Made by a program: the position numbers and the translations under genes. From Polytrichum commune (taxonomy: Eukaryota > Streptophyta > Polytrichopsida > Polytrichales > Polytrichaceae), in the NCBI GenBank assembly GCA_950295325.1, contig OX485803.1:69581554-69645553 (forward strand): DNA of 64,000 nt, given 5' to 3'. Each line of letters begins with the position of its first letter. Within the stretch, counting starts at the first letter, position 1. The notes below the pieces were generated by a model. It had not been told where the DNA came from. It saw only the letters and a program-made list of their open reading frames with translations, and ran no database searches. This document shows positions 59,486 through 64,000 of this stretch, in pieces.

Positions 59486-60037
59486 ACCGCACCGCACCGC
59501 ACCGCACCAAACCTTTTGGAACGAGGCTGTTCAAAATGCATGTGTGAAAAGGAATATTAGGGAACCAGAAGTTTGTTTCTTCCTCGCCAGGACGCATTCG
59601 AAAGCTTTGAGTCTTCCTCACCTCTCCATTTCTCTCCCGCCATCCAACAGCAAATTGCAGCCTCTCACGCCTCCCCTTCGCCTCCTCCCGCACACAATCC
59701 TCACCGTAGCAACTCTCGCACGCAATTTGGTCTTCGAAGCGTAAGAAACAAGCTCTGGTGCTCCGAGAACGGGATTGAGATCAACAACTACACTCACCCA
59801 GAAGTTCCAAGCTCACTTGCACTCGATTTGCATTCAAGCTCACGCAACGTCGACGAAAGAGCTTACTCCATACCTGGGATCGGAATTGGGTGATCGTTTT
59901 CGTTTCAATGCTCGTACGTCTCTCTCTGGCTCATGGTTGTGCCGTCGTCGGCGGAGTGGCAGATTCTCCTCCACATTGTGGATCTGTTTCGGAACATCTC
60001 TACTGTCTGCAAGCATTCGGTGATTGCAAGAGTCTCA
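59486..60037 (+). promoter_or_regulatory. GBPL promoter-proximal region and probable 5' UTR exon
   Basis: An (ACCGC)4 tract at 59486-59505 opens a GC-richer, pyrimidine-rich block (tctccatttctctcccgcc, cctccccttcgcctcctccc) typical of plant 5' UTRs. It continues to a possible donor at 60037 (GTCTCAG|GTGATT). A possible acceptor is TTTCAG at about 60946-60951, before the coding start at 61073. Open frames in this block lack domain matches. Start and end are estimates. Confidence 0.4.
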
Positions 60038-61072
60038 GGTGATTACACCTCCACTGTTGTCCTCTTTTGGATCTCAATCTTGTGGTCCTTTGAGATGATA
60101 ACTTACTTGGCACTCTCCAATTGTTGCCTTTTGGCTCGGAATTGACCGGGTTAGGCTCTTCGAGATTCAGCTAAGCCCACCTCAGTTCGGCGGCCCTCTT
60201 GTGGAGTGAATAGGTTTCATCGACCTCGGTCTCAAAAATGTCATCAAAGTAGACATTTTTGTCTACAGGTGGTGATTGATCCTCAGCGAAGTGGATTACC
60301 TCAGAATTGAAAGCTTAAGCTTTGAGCCTATTGGTATGGGTATATGTAATGTATGTATGAACCTCTTAGTTGGTTTCGGTTAAGCTCTTGTAGTCACTCT
60401 AATGAATACAGAGGCTTCATCAGACTGTTTTCGGAGCTTAGATACATGTTTTGGCATTAAAGTGGAACACCACAATTGGTTTCGAATTTTGGTCACTTGC
60501 TCTTGCATCTGCCGATGGATTGCTTTGGGTTTCTCAGGTTCCTATTACCTTGGATTTCTTTCTTACTTGACTCAATTTATTTATTCATATATTCATTCCC
60601 TTTGAGCGATTCTCGTGGCTTGAATTGGAGTTCAGCATTGTACTGGCTTATTAGGATGAGCGTCTCTCTCAATGAGGAGGGTCGAGAAATAGAAAGAGAG
60701 GAAATTTAGTTTTACACGATGTATCAGAGAGGATAAAGGGCCAGCTCAAACAGTCTTTAAATTGGTAAGGAAGTCTGTCTAAAGAATTTAGTCAACTACC
60801 TCATCAGAATTTCAAAGCACTGCTTATTGAATTTTCTCACAATCCGATCACTTTCTCCATTCCTTACCAATTTCCGAAAGTGGTCCATCGAAACACAGCT
60901 TAGGGGCAACACTATAAATTGGCTAGTCCTTACCTTGAGTCTCAATTTCAGGTTCCAGGAATCTGAGTTTTGCTGTATCAGCAGATAACCTTATGCAATG
61001 TCAACGCATTGTTCACTTTCTGAAAAATGGTATAAACAGATTGTAACCCAGTCTATCTGAACATCTATTGAA

Positions 61073-63876
61073 ATGCTCATGATGAAGGTGGTCAACACTG
61101 GGACCTCAATTACGGCGAAAACAAGGATGAAAGAGAAGATGGATATGGAGGTAGAATCTTCAGCTGTTACTGTTGTCCACAGAACTCCACCTCCTGGTAA
61201 ACCTTACAATACTCGTGCGACAAGACTTAGTAGTCCTCCAGCACGGCCTATTCGTCTTGTATATTGCGATAAGAAAGGGAAGTTCCAAATGGACCCAGAA
61301 GCTGTGGCAGCTCTGCAGCTGGTGAAGGGACCTGTTGCTGTTGTTTCGGTATGTGGACGTGCTCGACAAGGGAAGAGTTTCATTCTCAATCAGGTCTGCG
61401 CAGTAACTACAATACCCTTCTTTCATTCCACATTTTGTAATCAATAATAAAAAAAATTGTGTTCTTTAAAAATTGAGTCATTCTGATGCTTTACAATGCT
61501 TGATATGTGTTTCTGTGATAAGAGTCTTCTTAAGAGCTGCATAATTGCTGAAATCTGTTTCTTATCAACATTTGTGAATATGATGGTTTTGCTACATGAT
61601 ACTTTGCTCAATACTCTTATCCTTCTTTCACTCCATATTCTGTAGTCCATAAGCAGTTTTGATGTTCTTAAAAAAAAACGAGTCATTTTTATGCTTGACA
61701 ATGCTTAAATATGTAATTCTGTGTTAAGAGTCTCCTTCAGACCTGCATATCGCTCACACTGTTTCTTATCGGTGTTCGTGGATACCATGTTTTTGCTCAT
61801 GAAAGTCTGCTCAGTACCTACATCCTTCTTCTTTCATTCCATATTTTGTAATTAATAAGCAGTTTTGATGTTCTTGGATACATGAGTCATTCTGATGATG
61901 CTTTACATTGTAATGGGGGTTGTACTTAACTGATTTAGTCAGGTCAGCTATGTGTTTCTGTGTAATGGCTGATTCTGTTTTCTTATCAATATCCGTGGAT
62001 ATGATGCTTTTGCTGCATGATTGATAGCTGCTGGGACACAGCAGCGGTTTCGAAGTTGCAGCCACCCACAAGCCTTGCACAAAAGGTCTATGGATGTGGA
62101 GCACACCCATTAAGCGCACAGCTGCTGATGGAAGTGAATACAATTTGTTGTTACTTGATAGTGAAGGCATCGATTCATACGACCAAACTGTAAGTCACCT
62201 GTGACATGCTTTTCTGCTTTCTTTTAACCTCTTCATCTTATATTTGCTCTAAGAGATCTTAATTACTTTACGCATCTCTTGGCTTACTTACTGTCATAAT
62301 TCTGTTCATTCATTCCATTTTTCTTACACTTGAGCAAGTCTCTCATGTACACTGTGCAGGGAACATACAGTATTCAAATCTTCACACTGGCAGTTCTCCT
62401 GTCAAGTATGTTTGTGTACAATCAGGTGAGTTTCCTTGCAAGGCTCCTGTAGTCAAGAGCCTAGAAAATGAAAGAAAGGAAAGAAAGAAATATGACTCTG
62501 ATGTTGCCACCGGTGTGAATTATGGTGTTGCTTGGTTATTGAGTTGGTCTAAGATTATATTTAATCCTGAAACTGGCGTTACGAGATATAGAGGACCCCA
62601 GGAGACTACTGCGTCCTTTCGAAGGTGAACACCTTGAATGGGCGCAGACAAGCTGGCCAGCACCTATCTCCAATCCCCAAGGGCGAGCCCCTAAGTTCCC
62701 AGTTTCCCACATGGTTGGTTGAAAATATGCGGTTCACCTGGATACCCCCACTATGCATAGGTGGTAGGGTGCACTGGAAATCAAGCGCTAGGAAGGTCAC
62801 CCATCCGAGTACTAATCCAGCCTTGAGCAGCTTAATATCAGAGTTCCCATGGGATCCGGGTTTAAGCAAGTCTTAGAAAAATGAAAATTTATCTCAGCTT
62901 GTCTTGTGAAAAGAGGTCTGAAGAAACTCTTCTTGGGGCATTAGGTCTGCTACCTCATCAAAATCGTACAATACAAAACGCTTCTAAGGTTTTATTAAGG
63001 AGGCAGATTCAACACACATACAAACTACTTTTGATACATACATATTAGACTAACGGTAAATTCTAAGTGTAGTGTTAGGTCACATTCTATGTTAAATTTA
63101 GTCCCTTCACAGAGATGATGGTCCTAGTAGGTGTGATGAAACCCACAAGGTGGATTGTTGTGACTGGCAGATGAATGGCATAGATGAAGCGGCATTGGAC
63201 AATCTATCTCTAGTAACAAAAATGACAAAGCATATTCGAGTTCGAGCATCCCAAGGTGCAACCTCAGCTGATGAGCTTGGCCAATTTGCTCCACTCTTCG
63301 TCTGGCTACTTCGGGTGCAGTACTTTTCTTACATTCAGTTGATTGCTTCTGGGTGGTGATAATGAACATCGTGTGAATAATAATATATGATGCATAAACT
63401 GGTATATATGTTGAATTTTCCAGAGCCATCAATATCAAACATATCTTTGATTATCTCCTACTTATGTGCAGGACTTCTACTTGGATCTCACTGAGGATGG
63501 ACAAAAAATCAGTCCCCGAGATTACCTTGAGTCTGCACTCCAACCACTTCCAGGGTCAGGAAGAGCCATTGCAGCCAAAAACGAGGTTCTCAATTTTCAC
63601 TATATCTTTGTTGTGGGTGGAGATTTGCTGCAAATTCAATGTAATTGTAACTTGAAATATCAACATTGTTAATGAGGAGGCGTGCTCTAGTTCTTCAAGG
63701 GTAGGGTTTTGGTGTGATCAATTGTTTGTTGTCGACATATAATTACTTACAGGAAGTGTTCTTGGAAAATCCAGATTCGAAATTCTATACGGGCGTTGTT
63801 CCCAGAACGTGAGTGCTTCACTTTAGTTCGTCCCCTCGAAGCAGAACACGAGTTGCAGCACCTGGATGAAATCCCG
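61073..63876 (+). CDS. Guanylate-binding-protein-like large GTPase (GBPL), N-terminal part, runs off the right edge
   Basis: Exons seen are 61073-61393, 62028-62189, 62360-62425, 63171-63314, 63472-63585 and 63775-63876, all phase 0 GT-AG, giving 303 residues so far. The GBP/atlastin-type GTP-binding domain begins RLVYCDKKGKFQMDPEAV. It has the P-loop GRARQGKS (95-102), THKPCTKGLWMWS with the switch I threonine region, and the switch II DSEG (151-154). GTYSIQIFTLAVLLSSMFVY, LGQFAPLFVWLLRDFYLDL and ECFTLVRPL follow. Plant GBPLs hydrolyse GTP, and some Arabidopsis members form defence-related nuclear condensates; whether this one does is unknown. An in-frame TGA at 61058 supports ATG 61073 as the start. 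The C-terminal helical half lies beyond the window. Confidence 0.93.
61394..62027 (+). repeat. GBPL intron 1 made of three tandem ~205-220 bp units
   Basis: The whole 634-bp intron reads as three direct copies starting near 61394, 61600 and 61805. Shared phrases are 'tctgcncagtacctac', 'cttctttcattccatatttt', 'gttttgatgttctt', 'gagtcattctgatgctttac', 'atatgtgtttctgtg', 'ctgtttcttatcaa' and 'gtggatatgatgnttttgct'. The first unit begins at the donor and the last ends at the acceptor TTGATAG, so almost no unique intron sequence remains. Confidence 0.9.
62767..62858 (-). pseudogene. 5S rRNA-derived sequence inside a GBPL intron
   Basis: On the minus strand, 62858 to 62767 matches plant 5S rRNA from about its position 28 to the 3' end. 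It carries CGGATCCCAT, ATTAAGCTGCT (internal A-box region), GGATTAGTACTCGGATGGG and GGGTGACC (C-box region), then a degenerate stem ending GTGCACCC. The first ~27 nt are unrecognisable. Unrelated sequence continues on the 3' side to about 62610. It is diverged and lies antisense in an intron, so it is not a functional rRNA gene. A 5S-derived SINE or a fragment or solo LTR of a Cassandra-type TRIM element are the likely origins. Confidence 0.75.
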
Positions 63877-64000
63877 GTATGTAATTTATCCTGCTATGAA
63901 TTTCAGCATGAGGTTGAGTTATACTCTCTACGAAAGCTACATGATATGATTGTGCCAGAGTCAGGTCTAATTTATATCAAAATTATTTTGTTGATGGTGC
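63877..64000 (+). other. GBPL intron reaching the window edge
   Basis: After the donor CCG|GTATGT at 63876/63877 no convincing acceptor followed by the expected GBP helical-domain coding sequence appears before the window ends. Confidence 0.6.

Noticed and set aside
62606-62876. Open frames of 83-87 codons on both strands in the GBPL intron
   Set aside because: They overlap the 5S-derived element and are by-products of its sequence.
1-64000. CRISPR arrays, operons or bacterial defence systems
   Set aside because: All recognised genes are spliced plant nuclear genes; the tandem repeats have long, diverged units without spacer structure.

Overview
The window looks like nuclear DNA of a land plant. 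Five spliced genes with GT-AG introns can be read: an alternative oxidase, two VAMP72-type R-SNAREs with plant-specific longin architecture, a plant GEN1-like Holliday-junction/flap nuclease, a protein with a bipartite chloroplast-lumen (twin-arginine) presequence, and the 5' part of a plant guanylate-binding-protein-like (GBPL) GTPase. Genes are sparse, and the AT-rich DNA between them is full of DNA-transposon, MITE and SINE debris. I would guess a non-seed plant (bryophyte or lycophyte), but that is inference from divergent sequences and not proven. Exon boundaries below were worked out by hand from reading-frame continuity, splice dinucleotides and family motifs.

Layout. 1-2,100: the 3' end of an unidentified ORF entering from the left, a minisatellite, and weak candidate exons. 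3,127-4,219: a hAT transposon with matching 8-bp target duplications, keeping only the C-terminal transposase part. 4,220-10,100: dispersed repeats and one SINE. 10,180-14,523: AOX and its repeat-rich upstream region. 16,344-17,995 (minus) and 34,933-36,617 (plus): a head-to-head pair of VAMP72 paralogues with identical intron phases. Between them lie about 17 kb of repeats: a second SINE, a MITE, a CACTA-like element and poly-C/G tracts. 39,114-44,385 (minus): GEN1-like. 46,674-50,971 (plus): the putative lumen protein. 51,000-59,200: repeats. 59,219 to the right edge: a MITE, a GC-richer leader and the GBPL gene, which runs off the window.

The genes do not form a pathway: mitochondrial respiration, vesicle fusion, DNA repair, plastid and probable immune GTPase functions are simply neighbours. 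The most striking shared feature is structural. First or leader introns and upstream regions of several unrelated genes consist of three or four tandem copies of gene-specific 185-330 bp units (GBPL, GEN1-like, lumen protein, VAMP72-B leader, probably AOX upstream). Other notable items are a 5S-rRNA-derived element in a GBPL intron, C-terminal RRLL-containing extensions on both VAMP72 proteins, and unusual residues next to the GEN1-like catalytic acids.
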